A DNA stretch of 6,674 nucleotides. It comes from DATJQF01 sp035505995 (GTDB lineage: Bacteria; Bacteroidota; Bacteroidia; Bacteroidales; FEN-979). Under the pieces are notes generated by a model. The model saw nothing but the letters and a program-made list of their open reading frames with translations, was not told the DNA's origin and searched no databases. This document shows, piece by piece, positions 6,519 to 6,674 of this stretch (positions within the stretch are counted from its first letter, which is position 1; the number at the start of each line of letters is the position of its first letter). The stretch lies in contig DATJQF010000085.1 of the NCBI GenBank assembly GCA_035505995.1, forward strand, positions 1-6,674, read 5' to 3'. Both the position numbers and the translations under genes were made by a program.

Positions 6519-6674
6519 TTGGGTTCCAGAATCAAAATAGGTGTATTGTTGGCGGGGGTCGCCTTGTGGCTGTTCAACGCCTGCAATGTCACAAAACCCC
6601 TGAAGAAAAACGAATACCTCCTCATCGACAACAAATTCAAGATCAGCACCCCGAAGATCTCCTCCGACGAACTG
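6519..6674 (+). CDS. Lipoprotein resembling the N-terminus of TamL (BamA/TamA-family outer membrane protein), partial at 3' end
   Basis: Only the first 52 residues are in the window. The frame has a stop TAG directly upstream (6516-6518), so the first possible start is TTG 6519; other in-frame TTG codons (6546, 6549, 6564) fall inside the hydrophobic core and would destroy the signal. From 6519 the protein begins MGSRIKIG, then VLLAGVALWLF and a lipobox-like FNAC with Cys22 as the lipidated residue, so it is a predicted lipoprotein. The mature start CNVTKPLKKNEYLLIDNKFK matches the pattern I recall for Bacteroidota TamL, the lipidated BamA/TamA relative paired with TamB in outer-membrane assembly (Cys-x-x-[TS]-[KR], then EYLL, then a first POTRA-like strand). 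The family call is from a short piece and could be wrong. A promoter element sits 23 bp upstream. Confidence 0.65.
   Translation, partial: MGSRIKIGVLLAGVALWLFNACNVTKPLKKNEYLLIDNKFKISTPKISSDEL

Overview
The window is a stretch of chromosome from a member of the Bacteroidota. Four things point there: a Bacteroidota-type DnaX C-terminus, a very large secreted protein with SprB-like repeats and a type A T9SS sorting domain, two exact matches to the Bacteroidota -7 promoter element TAnnTTTG (2752-2759 and 6488-6495), and a general lack of Shine-Dalgarno sequences before genes. I cannot name the genus.

Left part (1-2740): four genes in the same direction with almost no space between them. They are the 3' end of dnaX (DNA polymerase III tau/gamma), a PfkB-family sugar kinase, a PlsC-like acyltransferase that overlaps the kinase by 7 bp, and a small CoA-binding Rossmann protein. 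The spacing suggests one operon of housekeeping genes, although their functions have no obvious common pathway.

Middle part (2741-3338): a promoter-like element, a leader with two small hairpins, tRNA-Val(UAC), and an unrecognised 64-residue ORF starting 19 nt after the tRNA. Then follows a 224-bp AT-rich gap that holds a palindrome, a good intrinsic terminator (3173-3208) and a weaker promoter candidate. The tRNA and small ORF may form one transcription unit ending at this terminator.

Right part (3339-6674): a 1032-residue exported protein and the start of another gene. The protein has a signal peptide, about five clear plus two degenerate SprB-like repeats with a regular pair of cysteines, an SdrD-B-like domain, a DUF7619-like domain and a T9SS type A C-terminal domain. 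It is probably secreted across the outer membrane and anchored at the surface as an adhesin or structural protein. After a weak terminator and a good promoter element, a gene begins with an unusual TTG start. It encodes a lipoprotein resembling the N-terminus of TamL (BamA/TamA family) and is cut by the window end.

I see no insertion sequence, CRISPR array, restriction or defence module, or phage gene. Most of the window is ordinary Bacteroidota core genome plus one large, probably fast-evolving surface protein. I do not claim a new biological system. The best leads are the cysteine-paired repeats, the tRNA-linked small ORF and the TTG-started lipoprotein.
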